A DNA stretch of 64,000 bases from Bathymodiolus brooksi (Eukaryota > Mollusca > Bivalvia > Mytilida > Modiolidae), in assembly GCA_963680875.1 (NCBI GenBank), contig OY804590.1, forward strand, positions 24,242,640 to 24,306,639, read 5' to 3'. The position numbers and the translations under genes are program-made. Below the pieces are notes generated by a model that was given only the letters and a program-made list of their open reading frames with translations, searched no databases and was not told where the DNA came from. Shown one piece after another: positions 33,801 to 49,600 of this stretch; the stretch's first letter is position 1; each line of letters begins with the position of its first letter.

Positions 33801-36800
33801 TATGGTAGGGTACACTCAGGTAAACGTGCTACCTGTAATATTTCTGTTAATTATATGGTAGAGTACACTCAGGTAAACGTGCTACCTGTAATATGGTAGA
33901 GTAAACTCAGGTAAACGTGCTACCTGTAATATGGTAGAGTACACTCAGGTAAACGTGCTACCTGTAATATTTCTGTTATTTATATGGTAGGGTACACTCA
34001 GGTAAACGTGCTACCTGTAATATTTCTGTTAATTATATGGTAGAGTACACTCAGGTAAGCGTGGTACCTGTAATATTTCTGTTAATTATATGGTAGAGTA
34101 CACTCAGGTAAACGTGCTACCTGTAATATGGTAGAGTACACTCAGGTAAACGTGCTACCTGTAATATGGTAGAGTACACTCAGGTAAACGTGCTACCTGT
34201 AATATTTCTGTTATTTATATGGTAGGGTACACTCAGGTAAACGTGCTACCTGTAATATTTCTGTTAATTATATGGTAGAGTACACTCAGGTAAGCGTGGT
34301 ACCTGTAATATTTCTGTTAATTATATGGTAGAGTACACTCAGGTAAACGTGCTACCTGTAATATGGTAGAGTACACTCAGGTAAACGTGCTACCTGTAAT
34401 ATTTCTGTTATTTATATGGTAGAGTACACTCAGGTAAACGTGCTACCTGTAATATTTCTGTTAATTATATGGTAGAGTACACTCAGGTAAACGTGCTACC
34501 TGTAATATTTCTGTTAATTATATGGTAGAGTACACTCAGGTAAGCGTGCTACTTGTAATATGGTAGAGTACACTCAGGTAAACGTGCTACCTGTAATATT
34601 TCTGTTAATTATATGGTAGGGTACACTCAGGTAAACGTGCTACCTGTAATATTTCTGTTAATTATATGGTAGAGTACACTCAGGTAAACGTGCTACCTGT
34701 AATATGGTAGAGTACACTCAGGTAAACGTGCTACCTGTAATATGGTAGAGTACACTCAGGTAAACGTGCTACCTGTAATATTTCTGTTATTTATATGGTA
34801 GGGTACACTCAGGTAAACGTGCTACCTGTAATATTTCTGTTAATTATATGGTAGAGTACACTCAGGTAAGCGTGGTACCTGTAATATTTCTGTTAATTAT
34901 ATGGTAGAGTACACTCAGGTAAACGTGCTACCTGTAATATGGTAGAGTACACTCAGGTAAACGTGCTACCTGTAATATTTCTGTTATTTATATGGTAGAG
35001 TACACTCAGGTAAACGTGCTACCTGTAATATTTCTGTTAATTATATGGTAGAGTACACTCAGGTAAACGTGCTACCTGTAATATTTCTGTTAATTATATG
35101 GTAGAGTACACTCAGGTAAGCGTGCTACTTGTAATATGGTAGAGTACACTCAGGTAAACGTGCTACCTGTAATATTTCTATTAATTATATGGTAGAGTAC
35201 ACTCAGGTAAACGTGCTACCTGTAATATGGTAGAGTACACTCATGTAAGCGTGCTACCTGTAATATGGTAGAGTACACTCAGGTAAACGTGCTACCTGTA
35301 ATATTTCTGTTAATTATATGGTAGAGTACACTCAGGTAAGCGTGCTACTTGTAATATGGTAGAGTACACTCAGGTAAGCGTGCTACCTGCAATATTTCTG
35401 TTTATTATATGGTAGAGTACACTCAGGTAAACGTGCTACCTGTAATATTTCTGTTAATTATATGGTAGAGTACACTCAGGTAAACGTGCTACCTGTAATA
35501 TGGTAGAGTACACTCAGGTAAACGTGCTACCTGTAATATTTCTGTTAATTATATGGTAGAGTACACTCAGGTAAGCGTGCTACCTGTAATATGGTAGAGT
35601 ACACTCAGGTAAACGTGCTACCTGTAATATTTCTGTTAATTATATGGTAGAGTACACTCAGGTAAACGTGCTACCTGTAATATTTCTGTTAATTATATGG
35701 TAGAGTACACTCAGGTAAACGTGCTACCTGTAATATGGTAGAGTACACTCAGGTAAACGTGCTACCTGTAATATGGTAGAGTACACTCAGGTAAACGTGC
35801 TACCTGTAATATTTCTGTTAATTATATGGTAGGGTACACTCAGGTAAACGTGCTACCTGTAATATTTCTGTTAATTATATGGTAGAGTACACTCAGGTAA
35901 ACGTGCTACCTGTAATATGGTAGAGTACACTCAGGTAAACGTGCTACCTGTAATATGGTAGAGTACACTCAGGTAAACGTGCTACCTGTAATATTTCTGT
36001 TATTTATATGGTAGGGTACACTCAGGTAAACGTGCTACCTGTAATATTTCTGTTAATTATATGGTAGAGTACACTCAGGTAAGCGTGGTACCTGTAATAT
36101 TTCTGTTAATTATATGGTAGAGTACACTCAGGTAAACGTGCTACCTGTAATATGGTAGAGTACACTCAGGTAAACGTGCTACCTGTAATATTTCTGTTAT
36201 TTATATGGTAGAGTACACTCAGGTAAACGTGCTACCTGTAATATTTCTGTTAATTATATGGTAGAGTACACTCAGGTAAACGTGCTACCTGTAATATTTC
36301 TGTTAATTATATGGTAGAGTACACTCAGGTAAGCGTGCTACTTGTAATATGGTAGAGTACACTCAGGTAAACGTGCTACCTGTAATATTTCTGTTAATTA
36401 TATGGTAGGGTACACTCAGGTAAACGTGCTACCTGTAATATTTCTGTTAATTATATGGTAGAGTACACTCAGGTAAACGTGCTACCTGTAATATGGTAGA
36501 GTAAACTCAGGTAAACGTGCTACCTGTAATATGGTAGAGTACACTCAGGTAAACGTGCTACCTGTAATATTTCTGTTATTTATATGGTAGGGTACACTCA
36601 GGTAAACGTGCTACCTGTAATATTTCTGTTAATTATATGGTAGAGTACACTCAGGTAAGCGTGGTACCTGTAATATTTCTGTTAATTATATGGTAGAGTA
36701 CACTCAGGTAAACGTGCTACCTGTAATATGGTAGAGTACACTCAGGTAAACGTGCTACCTGTAATATTTCTGTTATTTATATGGTAGAGTACACTCAGGT

Positions 36801-37600
36801 AAACGTGCTACCTGTAATATTTCTGTTAATTATATGGTAGAGTACACTCAGGTAAACGTGCTACCTGTAATATTTCTGTTAATTATATGGTAGAGTACAC
36901 TCAGGTAAGCGTGCTACTTGTAATATGGTAGAGTACACTCAGGTAAACGTGCTACCTGTAATATTTCTATTAATTATATGGTAGAGTACACTCAGGTAAA
37001 CGTGCTACCTGTAATATGGTAGAGTACACTCATGTAAGCGTGCTACCTGTAATATGGTAGAGTACACTCAGGTAAACGTGCTACCTGTAATATTTCTGTT
37101 AATTATATGGTAGGGTACACTCAGGTAAACGTGCTACCTGTAATATTTCTGTTAATTATATGGTAGAGTACACTCAGGTAAACGTGCTACCTGTAATATG
37201 GTAGAGTACACTCAGGTAAACGTGCTATCTGTAATATTTCTGTTAATTATATGGTAGGGTACACTCAGGTAAACGTGCTACCTGTAATATTTCTGTTAAT
37301 TATATGGTAGAGTACACTCAGGTAAACGTGCTACCTGTAATATGGTAGAGTACACTCAGGTAAACGTGCTACCTGTAATATTTCTGTTAATTATATGGTA
37401 GGGTACACTCAGGTAAACGTGCTACCTGTAATATTTCTGTTTATTATATGGTAGAGTACACTCAGGTAAACGTGCTACCTGTAATATGGTAGAGTACACT
37501 CAGGTAAACGTGCTACCTGTAATATGGTAGAGTACACTCAGGTAAACGTGCTACCTGTAATATTTCTGTTAATTATATGGTAGAGTACACTCAGGTAAAC
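27823..37600 (+). repeat. Satellite block B: 2,456- to 2,600-bp higher-order repeat
   Basis: ctcatgtaag recurs at 30,184, 32,640 and 35,240 (spacings 2,456 and 2,600). gtaaactcagg recurs at 33,901 and 36,501 (2,600). The 144-bp difference equals two long plus one short monomer. The TGTTATTTATATGG variant is characteristic of this block. Block edges are approximate. Confidence 0.8.
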
Positions 37601-40600
37601 GTGCTACCTGTAATATGGTAGGGTACACTCAGGTAAACGTGCTACCTGTAATATTTCTGTTAATTATATGGTAGAGTACACTCAGGTAAACGTGCTACCT
37701 GTAATATGATAGAGTACACTCAGGTAAGCGTGCTACCTGTAATATTTCTGTTAATTATATGGTAGAGTACACTCAGGTAAACGTGCTACCTGTAATATTT
37801 CTCTTTATTATATGGTAGAGTACACTCAGGTAAACGTGCTACCTGTAATATTTCTGTTAATTATATGGTAGAGTACACTCAGGTAAGCGTGCTACCTGTA
37901 ATATTTCTGTTAATTATATGGTAGAGTACACTCAGGTAAACGTGCTACCTGTAATATTTCTGTTAATTATATGGTAGAGTACACTCAGGTAAACCTGCTA
38001 CCTGTAATATGGTAGAGTACACTCAGGTAAACGTGCTACCTGTAATATTTCTGTTAATTATATGGTAGAGTACACTCAGGTAAACGTGCTACCTGTAATA
38101 TTTCTGTTAATTATATGGTAGAGTACACTCAGGTAAACGTGCTACCTGTAATATTTCTGTTAATTATATGGTAGAGTACACTCAGGTAAACGTGCTACCT
38201 GTAATATTTCTGTTAATTATATGGTAGAGTACACTCAGGTAAACCTGCTACCTGTAATATGGTAGAGTACACTCAGGTAAACGTGCTACCTGTAATATTT
38301 CTGTTAATTATATTGTAGAGTACACTCAGGTAAACGTGCTACCTGTAATATTTCTGTTAATTATATGGTAGAGTACACTCATGTAAACGTGCTACCTGTA
38401 ATATTTCTGTTAATTATATGGTAGAGTACACTCAGGTAAACGTGCTACCTGTAATATGGTAGAGTACACTCAGGTAAACGTGCTACCTGTAATATTTCTG
38501 TTAATTATATGGTAGAGTACACTCAGGTAAACGTGCTACCTGTAATATTTCTGTTAATTATATGGTAGAGTACACTCAGGTAAACGTACTACCTGTAATA
38601 TTTCTGTTATTTGTATGGTAGGGTACACTCAGGTAAACGTGCTACCTGTAATATTTCTGTTAATTATATGGTAGAGTACACTCAGGTAAGCGTGCTACCT
38701 GTAATATTTCTGTTAATTATATGGTAGGGTACACTCAGGTAAACGTGCTACCTGTAATATTTCTGTTTATTATATGGTAGGGTACACTCAGGTAAACGTG
38801 CTACCTGTAATATTTCTGTTTATTATATGGTAGGGTACACTCAGGTAAACGTGCTACCTGTAATATTTCTGTTAATTATATGGTAGGGTACACTCAGGTA
38901 AACGTGCTACCTGTAATATTTCTGTTAATTATATGGTAGAGTACACTGAGGTAAACGTGCTACCTGTAATATGGTAGAGTACACTCAGGTAAACGTGCTA
39001 CCTGTAATATGGTAGAGTACACTCAGGTAAACGTGCTACCTGTAATATTTCTGTTAATTATATGGTAGAGTACACTCAGGTAAGCGTGCCACCTGTAATA
39101 TTTCTGTTTATTATATGGTAGGGTACACTCAGGTAAGCGTGCTACCTGTAATATTTCTGTTAATTATATGGTAGGGTACACTCAGGTAAACGTGCTATCT
39201 GTAATATTTCTGTTTATTATATGGTAGGGTACACTCAGGTAAACGTGCTACCTGTAATATTTCTGTTTATTATATGGTAGAGTACACTCAGGTAAACGTG
39301 CTACCTGTAATATTTCTGTTTATTATATGGTAGGGTACACTCAGGTAAACGTGCTACCTGTAATATTTCTGTTAATTATATGGTAGGGTACACTCAGGTA
39401 AACGTGCTACCTGTAATATTTCTGTTAATTATATGGTAGGGTACACTCAGGTAAACGTACTACCTGTAATATTTCTGTTAATTATATGGTAGAGTACACT
39501 CAGGTAAGCGTGCTACCTGTAATATGGTAGAGTACACTCAGGTAAACGTGCTACCTGTAATATTTCTGTTAATTATATGGTAGAGTACACTCAGGTAAAC
39601 GTGCTACCTGTAATATTTCTGTTAATTATATGGTAAGGTACACTCAGGTAAACGTGCTACCTGTAATATGGTAGAGTACACTCAGGTAAACGTGCTACCT
39701 GTAATATTTCTGTTAATTATATGGTAGAGTACACTTAGCTAAACGTGCTACCTGTAATATTTCTGTTAATTATATGGTAGAGTACACTCAGGTAAGCGTG
39801 CTACCTGTAATATTTCTGTTAATTATATGGTAGGGTACACTCAGGTAAACGTGCTACCTGTAATATGGTAGAGTACACTCAGGTAAACGTGCTACCTGTA
39901 ATATTTCTGTTAATTATATGGTAGGGTACACTCAGGTAAACGTGCTACCTGTAATATTTCTGTTTATTATATGGTAGGGTACACTCAGGTAAACGTGCTA
40001 CCTGTAATATTTCTGTTTATTATATGGTAGGGTACACTCAGGTAAACGTGCTACCTGTAATATTTCTGTTAATTATATGGTAGGGTACACTCAGGTAAAC
40101 GTGCTACCTGTAATATTTCTGTTAATTATATGGTAGAGTACACTGAGGTAAACGTGCTACCTGTAATATGGTAGAGTACACTCAGGTAAACGTGCTACCT
40201 GTAATATGGTAGAGTACACTCAGGTAAACGTGCTACCTGTAATATTTCTGTTAATTATATGGTAGAGTACACTCAGGTAAGCGTGCCACCTGTAATATTT
40301 CTGTTTATTATATGGTAGGGTACACTCAGGTAAGCGTGCTACCTGTAATATTTCTGTTAATTATATGGTAGGGTACACTCAGGTAAACGTGCTATCTGTA
40401 ATATTTCTGTTTATTATATGGTAGGGTACACTCAGGTAAACGTGCTACCTGTAATATTTCTGTTTATTATATGGTAGAGTACACTCAGGTAAACGTGCTA
40501 CCTGTAATATTTCTGTTTATTATATGGTAGGGTACACTCAGGTAAACGTGCTACCTGTAATATTTCTGTTAATTATATGGTAGGGTACACTCAGGTAAAC

Positions 40601-43600
40601 GTGCTACCTGTAATATTTCTGTTAATTATATGGTAGGGTACACTCAGGTAAACGTACTACCTGTAATATTTCTGTTAATTATATGGTAGAGTACACTCAG
40701 GTAAGCGTGCTACCTGTAATATGGTAGAGTACACTCAGGTAAACGTGCTACCTGTAATATTTCTGTTAATTATATGGTAGAGTACACTCAGGTAAACGTG
40801 CTACCTGTAATATTTCTGTTAATTATATGGTAAGGTACACTCAGGTAAACGTGCTACCTGTAATATGGTAGAGTACACTCAGGTAAACGTGCTACCTGTA
40901 ATATTTCTGTTAATTATATGGTAGAGTACACTTAGCTAAACGTGCTACCTGTAATATTTCTGTTAATTATATGGTAGAGTACACTCAGGTAAGCGTGCTA
41001 CCTGTAATATTTCTGTTAATTATATGGTAGGGTACACTCAGGTAAACGTGCTACCTGTAATATGGTAGAGTACACTCAGGTAAACGTGCTACCTGTAATA
41101 TTTCTGTTTATTATATGGTAGAGTACACTCAGGTAAACGTGCTACCTGTAATATTTCTGTTAATTATATGGTAGAGTACACTCAGGTAAACGTGCTTCCT
41201 GTAATATGGTAGAGTACACTCAGGTAAACGTGCTACCTGTAATATTTCTGTTAATTATATGGTAGAGTACACTCAGGTATACGTGCTACCTGTAATATGG
41301 TAGAGTACACTCAGGTAAACGTGCTACCTGTAATATTTCTGTTAATTATATGGTAGGGTACACTCAGGTAAACGTGCTACCTGTAATATTTCTGTTTATT
41401 ATATGGTAGAGTACACTCAGGTAAATGTGCTACCTGTAATATGGTAGAGTACACTCAGGTAAACGTGCTACCTGTAATATGGTAGAGTACACTCAGGTAA
41501 ACGTGCTACCTGTAATATTTCTGTTAATTATATGGTAGAGTACACTCAGGTAAACGTGCTACCTGTAATATGGTAGGGTACACTCAGGTAAACGTGCTAC
41601 CTGTAATATTTCTGTTAATTATATGGTAGAGTACACTCAGGTAAACGTGCTACCTGTAATATGGTAGAGTACACTCAGGTAAACGTGCTACCTGTAATAT
41701 TTCTGTTAATTATATGGTAGAGTACACTCAGGTAAACGTACTACCTGTAATATTTCTGTTATTTGTATGGTAGGGTACACTCAGGTAAACGTGCTACCTG
41801 TAATATTTCTGTTAATTATATGGTAGAGTACACTCAGGTAAGCGTGCTACCTGTAATATTTCTGTTAATTATATGGTAGAGTACACTCAGGTAAGCGTGC
41901 TACTTGTAATATGGTAGAGTACACTCAGGTAAACGTGCTACCTGTAATATTTCTATTAATTATATGGTAGAGTACACTCAGGTAAACGTGCTACCTGTAA
42001 TATGGTAGAGTACACTCATGTAAGCGTGCTACCTGTAATATGGTAGAGTACACTCAGGTAAACGTGCTACCTGTAATATTTCTGTTAATTATATGGTAGG
42101 GTGCACTCAGGTAAACGTGCTACCTGTAATATTTCTGTTAATTATATGGTAGAGTACACTCAGGTAAACATGCTACCTGTAATATGGTAGAGTACACTCA
42201 GGTAAACGTGCTATCTGTAATATTTCTGTTAATTATATGGTAGGGTACACTCAGGTAAACGTGCTACCTGTAATATTTCTGTTAATTATATGGTAGAGTA
42301 CACTCAGGTAAACGTGCTACCTGTAATATGGTAGAGTACACTCAGGTAAACGTGCTACCTGTAATATTTCTGTTAATTATATGGTAGAGTACACTCAGGT
42401 ATACGTGCTACCTGTAATATGGTAGAGTACACTCAGGTAAACGTGCTACCTGTAATATTTCTGTTAATTATATGGTAGGGTACACTCAGGTAAACGTGCT
42501 ACCTGTAATATTTCTGTTTATTATATGGTAGAGTACACTCAGGTAAACGTGCTACCTGTAATATGGTAGAGTACACTCAGGTAAACGTGCTACCTGTAAT
42601 ATGGTAGAGTACACTCAGGTAAACGTGCTACCTGTAATATGGTAGAGTACACTCAGGTAAACGTGCTACCTGTAATATGGTAGAGTACACTCAGGTAAAC
42701 GTGCTACCTGTAATATGGTAGAGTACACTCAGGTAAACGTGCTACCTGTAATATGATAGAGTACACTCAGGTAAGCGTGCTACCTGTAATATTTCTGTTA
42801 ATTATATGGTAGAGTACACTCAGGTAAACGTGCTACCTGTAATATTTCTGTTTATTATATGGTAGAGTACACTCAGGTAAACGTGCTACCTGTAATATTT
42901 CTGTTAATTATATGGTAGAGTACACTCAGGTAAGCGTGCTACCTGTAATATTTCTGTTAATTATATGGTAGAGTACACTCAGGTAAACGTGCTACCTGTA
43001 ATATTTCTGTTAATTATATGGTAGAGTACACTCAGGTAAACCTGCTACCTGTAATATGGTAGAGTACACTCAGGTAAACGTGCTACCTGTAATATTTCTG
43101 TTAATTATATGGTAGAGTACACTCAGGTAAACGTGCTACCTGTAATATTTCTGTTAATTATATGGTAGAGTACACTCAGGTAAACGTGCTACCTGTAATA
43201 TTTCTGTTAATTATATGGTAGAGTACACTCAGGTAAACCTGCTACCTGTAATATGGTAGAGTACACTCAGGTAAACGTGCTACCTGTAATATTTCTGTTA
43301 ATTATATTGTAGAGTACACTCAGGTAAACGTGCTACCTGTAATATTTCTGTTAATTATATGGTAGAGTACACTCATGTAAACGTGCTACCTGTAATATTT
43401 CTGTTAATTATATGGTAGAGTACACTCAGGTAAACGTGCTACCTGTAATATGGTAGAGTACACTCAGGTAAACGTGCTACCTGTAATATTTCTGTTAATT
43501 ATATGGTAGAGTACACTCAGGTAAACGTGCTACCTGTAATATTTCTGTTAATTATATGGTAGAGTACACTCAGGTAAACGTACTACCTGTAATATTTCTG

Positions 43601-46600
43601 TTATTTGTATGGTAGGGTACACTCAGGTAAACGTGCTACCTGTAATATTTCTGTTAATTATATGGTAGAGTACACTCAGGTAAGCGTGCTACCTGTAATA
43701 TTTCTGTTAATTATATGGTAGGGTACACTCAGGTAAACGTGCTACCTGTAATATTTCTGTTTATTATATGGTAGGGTACACTCAGGTAAACGTGCTACCT
43801 GTAATATTTCTGTTTATTATATGGTAGGGTACACTCAGGTAAACGTGCTACCTGTAATATTTCTGTTAATTATATGGTAGGGTACACTCAGGTAAACGTG
43901 CTACCTGTAATATTTCTGTTAATTATATGGTAGAGTACACTCAGGTAAACGTGCTACCTGTAATATGGTAGAGTACACTCAGGTAAACGTGCTACCTGTA
44001 ATATGGTAGAGTACACTCAGGTAAACGTGCTACCTGTAATATTTCTGTTAATTATATGGTAGAGTACACTCAGGTAAGCGTGCCACCTGTAATATTTCTG
44101 TTTATTATATGGTAGGGTACACTCAGGTAAGCGTGCTACCTGTAATATTTCTGTTAATTATATGGTAGGGTACACTCAGGTAAACGTGCTATCTGTAATA
44201 TTTCTGTTTATTATATGGTAGGGTACACTCAGGTAAACGTGCTACCTGTAATATTTCTGTTTATTATATGGTAGAGTACACTCAGGTAAACGTGCTACCT
44301 GTAATATTTCTGTTTATTATATGGTAGGGTACACTCAGGTAAACGTGCTACCTGTAATATTTCTGTTAATTATATGGTAGGGTACACTCAGGTAAACGTG
44401 CTACCTGTAATATTTCTGTTAATTATATGGTAGGGTACACTCAGGTAAACGTACTACCTGTAATATTTCTGTTAATTATATGGTAGAGTACACTCAGGTA
44501 AGCGTGCTACCTGTAATATGGTAGAGTACACTCAGGTAAACGTGCTACCTGTAATATTTCTGTTAATTATATGGTAGAGTACACTCAGGTAAACGTGCTA
44601 CCTGTAATATTTCTGTTAATTATATGGTAAGGTACACTCAGGTAAACGTGCTACCTGTAATATGGTAGAGTACACTCAGGTAAACGTGCTACCTGTAATA
44701 TTTCTGTTAATTATATGGTAGAGTACACTTAGCTAAACGTGCTACCTGTAATATTTCTGTTAATTATATGGTAGAGTACACTCAGGTAAGCGTGCTACCT
44801 GTAATATTTCTGTTAATTATATGGTAGGGTACACTCAGGTAAACGTGCTACCTGTAATATGGTAGAGTACACTCAGGTAAACGTGCTACCTGTAATATTT
44901 CTGTTTATTATATGGTAGAGTACACTCAGGTAAACGTGCTACCTGTAATATTTCAGTTAATTATATGGTAGAGTACACTCAGGTAAACGTGCTTCCTGTA
45001 ATATGGTAGAGTACACTCAGGTAAACGTGCTACCTGTAATATTTCTGTTAATTATATGGTAGAGTACACTCAGGTATACGTGCTACCTGTAATATGGTAG
45101 AGTACACTCAGGTAAACGTGCTACCTGTAATATTTCTGTTAATTATTTGGTAGGGTACACTCAGGTAAACGTGCTACCTGTAATATTTCTGTTTATTATA
45201 TGGTAGAGTACACTCAGGTAAACGTGCTACCTGTAATATGGTAGAGTACACTCAGGTAAACGTGCTACCTGTAATATGGTAGAGTACACTCAGGTAAACG
45301 TGCTACCTGTAATATTTCTGTTAATTATATGGTAGAGTACACTCAGGTAAACGTGCTACCTGTAATATGGTAGGGTACACTCAGGTAAACGTGCTACCTG
45401 TAATATTTCTGTTAATTATATGGTAGAGTACACTCAGGTAAACGTGCTACCTGTAATATGATAGAGTACACTCAGGTAAACGTGCTACCTGTAATATTTC
45501 TGTTTATTATATGGTAGAGTACACTCAGGTAAGCGTGGTACCTGTAATATTTCTGTTAATTATATGGTAGAGTACACTCAGGTAAACGTGCTACCTGTAA
45601 TATGGTAGGGTACACTCAGGTAAACGTGCTACCTGTAATATTTCTGTTTATTATATGGTAGAGTACACTCAGGTAAACGTGCTACCTGTAATATTTCTGT
45701 TAATTATATGGTAGAGTACACTCAGGTAAGCGTGCTACCTGTAATATTTCTGTTAATTATATGGTAGAGTACACTCAGGTAAACGTGCTACCTGTAATAT
45801 TTCTGTTAATTATATGGTAGAGTACACTCAGGTAAACGTGCTACCTGTAATATTTCTGTTAGTTATATGGTAGAGTACACTCAGGTAAACGTGCTACCTG
45901 TAATATTTCTGTTAATTATATGGCAGAGTACAGTCAGGTAAACGTGCTACCTGTAATATTTCTGTTAATTATATGGTAGAGTACACTCAGGTAAACCTGC
46001 TACCTGTAATATGGTAGAGTACACTCAGGTAAACGTGCTACCTGTAATATTTCTGTTAATTATATGGTAGAGTACACTCAGGTAAACGTGCTACCTGTAA
46101 TATTTCTGTTAATTATATGGTAGAGTACACTCAGGTAAACGTGCTACCTGTAATATTTCTGTTAATTATATGGTAGAGTACACTCAGGTAAACGTGCTAC
46201 CTGTAATATTTCTGTTAATTATATGGTAGAGTACACTCAGGTAAACCTGCTACCTGTAATATGGTAGAGTACACTCAGGTAAACGTGCTACCTGTAATAT
46301 TTCTGTTAATTATATTGTAGAGTACACTCAGGTAAACGTGCTACCTGTAATATTTCTGTTAATTATATGGTAGAGTACACTCATGTAAACGTGCTACCTG
46401 TAATATTTCTGTTAATTATATGGTAGAGTACACTCAGGTAAACGTGCTACCTGTAATATGGTAGAGTACACTCAGGTAAACGTGCTACCTGTAATATTTC
46501 TGTTAATTATATGGTAGAGTACACTCAGGTAAACGTGCTACCTGTAATATTTCTGTTAATTATATGGTAGAGTACACTCAGGTAAACGTACTACCTGTAA

Positions 46601-49600
46601 TATTTCTGTTATTTGTATGGTAGGGTACACTCAGGTAAACGTGCTACCTGTAATATTTCTGTTAATTATATGGTAGAGTACACTCAGGTAAGCGTGCTAC
46701 CTGTAATATTTCTGTTAATTATATGGTAGGGTACACTCAGGTAAACGTGCTACCTGTAATATTTCTGTTTATTATATGGTAGGGTACACTCAGGTAAACG
46801 TGCTACCTGTAATATTTCTGTTTATTATATGGTAGGGTACACTCAGGTAAACGTGCTACCTGTAATATTTCTGTTAATTATATGGTAGGGTACACTCAGG
46901 TAAACGTGCTACCTGTAATATTTCTGTTAATTATATGGTAGAGTACACTCAGGTAAACGTGCTACCTGTAATATGGTAGAGTACACTCAGGTAAACGTGC
47001 TACCTGTAATATGGTAGAGTACACTCAGGTAAACGTGCTACCTGTAATATTTCTGTTAATTATATGGTAGAGTACACTCAGGTAAGCGTGCCACCTGTAA
47101 TATTTCTGTTTATTATATGGTAGGGTACACTCAGGTAAGCGTGCTACCTGTAATATTTCTGTTAATTATATGGTAGGGTACACTCAGGTAAACGTGCTAT
47201 CTGTAATATTTCTGTTTATTATATGGTAGGGTACACTCAGGTAAACGTGCTACCTGTAATATTTCTGTTTATTATATGGTAGAGTACACTCAGGTAAACG
47301 TGCTACCTGTAATATTTCTGTTTATTATATGGTAGGGTACACTCAGGTAAACGTGCTACCTGTAATATTTCTGTTAATTATATGGTAGGGTACACTCAGG
47401 TAAACGTGCTACCTGTAATATTTCTGTTAATTATATGGTAGGGTACACTCAGGTAAACGTACTACCTGTAATATTTCTGTTAATTATATGGTAGAGTACA
47501 CTCAGGTAAGCGTGCTACCTGTAATATGGTAGAGTACACTCAGGTAAACGTGCTACCTGTAATATTTCTGTTAATTATATGGTAGAGTACACTCAGGTAA
47601 ACGTGCTACCTGTAATATTTCTGTTAATTATATGGTAAGGTACACTCAGGTAAACGTGCTACCTGTAATATGGTAGAGTACACTCAGGTAAACGTGCTAC
47701 CTGTAATATTTCTGTTAATTATATGGTAGAGTACACTTAGCTAAACGTGCTACCTGTAATATTTCTGTTAATTATATGGTAGAGTACACTCAGGTAAGCG
47801 TGCTACCTGTAATATTTCTGTTAATTATATGGTAGGGTACACTCAGGTAAACGTGCTACCTGTAATATGGTAGAGTACACTCAGGTAAACGTGCTACCTG
47901 TAATATTTCTGTTTATTATATGGTAGAGTACACTCAGGTAAACGTGCTACCTGTAATATTTCTGTTAATTATATGGTAGAGTACACTCAGGTAAACGTGC
48001 TTCCTGTAATATGGTAGAGTACACTCAGGTAAACGTGCTACCTGTAATATTTCTGTTAATTATATGGTAGAGTACACTCAGGTATACGTGCTACCTGTAA
48101 TATGGTAGAGTACACTCAGGTAAACGTGCTACCTGTAATATTTCTGTTAATTATATGGTAGGGTACACTCAGGTAAACGTGCTACCTGTAATATTTCTGT
48201 TTATTATATGGTAGAGTACACTCAGGTAAACGTGCTACCTGTAATATGGTAGAGTACACTCAGGTAAACGTGCTACCTGTAATATGGTAGAGTACACTCA
48301 GGTAAACGTGCTACCTGTAATATTTCTGTTAATTATATGGTAGAGTACACTCAGGTAAACGTGCTACCTGTAATATGGTAGGGTACACTCAGGTAAACGT
48401 GCTACCTGTAATATTTCTGTTAATTATATGGTAGAGTACACTCAGGTAAACGTGCTACCTGTAATATGATAGAGTACACTCAGGTAAACGTGCTACCTGT
48501 AATATTTCTGTTTATTATATGGTAGAGTACACTCAGGTAAGCGTGGTACCTGTAATATTTCTGTTAATTATATGGTAGAGTACACTCAGGTAAACGTGCT
48601 ACCTGTAATATGGTAGGGTACACTCAGGTAAACGTGCTACCTGTAATATTTCTGTTTATTATATGGTAGAGTACACTCAGGTAAACGTGCTACCTGTAAT
48701 ATTTCTGTTAATTATATGGTAGAGTACACTCAGGTAAGCGTGCTACCTGTAATATTTCTGTTAATTATATGGTAGAGTACACTCAGGTAAACGTGCTACC
48801 TGTAATATTTCTGTTAATTATATGGTAGAGTACACTCAGGTAAACGTGCTACCTGTAATATTTCTGTTAGTTATATGGTAGAGTACACTCAGGTAAACGT
48901 GCTACCTGTAATATTTCTGTTAATTATATGGCAGAGTACAGTCAGGTAAACGTGCTACCTGTAATATTTCTGTTAATTATATGGTAGAGTACACTCAGGT
49001 AAACCTGCTACCTGTAATATGGTAGAGTACACTCAGGTAAACGTGCTACCTGTAATATTTCTGTTAATTATATGGTAGAGTACACTCAGGTAAACGTGCT
49101 ACCTGTAATATTTCTGTTAATTATATGGTAGAGTACACTCAGGTAAACGTGCTACCTGTAATATTTCTGTTAATTATATGGTAGAGTACACTTAGGTAAA
49201 CGTGCTACCTGTAATATTTCTGTTAATTATATGGTAGAGTACACTCAGGTAAACGTGCTACCTGTAATATGGTAGAGTACACTCAGGTAAACGTGCTACC
49301 TGTAATATTTCTGTTAATTATATGGTAGAGTACACTCAGGTAAACGTGCTACCTGTAATATTTCTGTTAAATATATGGTAGAGTACACTCAGGTAAACGT
49401 ACTACCTGTAATATTTCTGTTATTTGTATGGTAGGGTACACTCAGGTAAACGTGCTACCTGTAATATTTCTGTTAATTATATGGTAGAGTACACTCAGGT
49501 AAGCGTGCTACCTGTAATATTTCTGTTAATTATATGGTAGGGTACACTCAGGTAAACGTGCTACCTGTAATATTTCTGTTTATTATATGGTAGGGTACAC

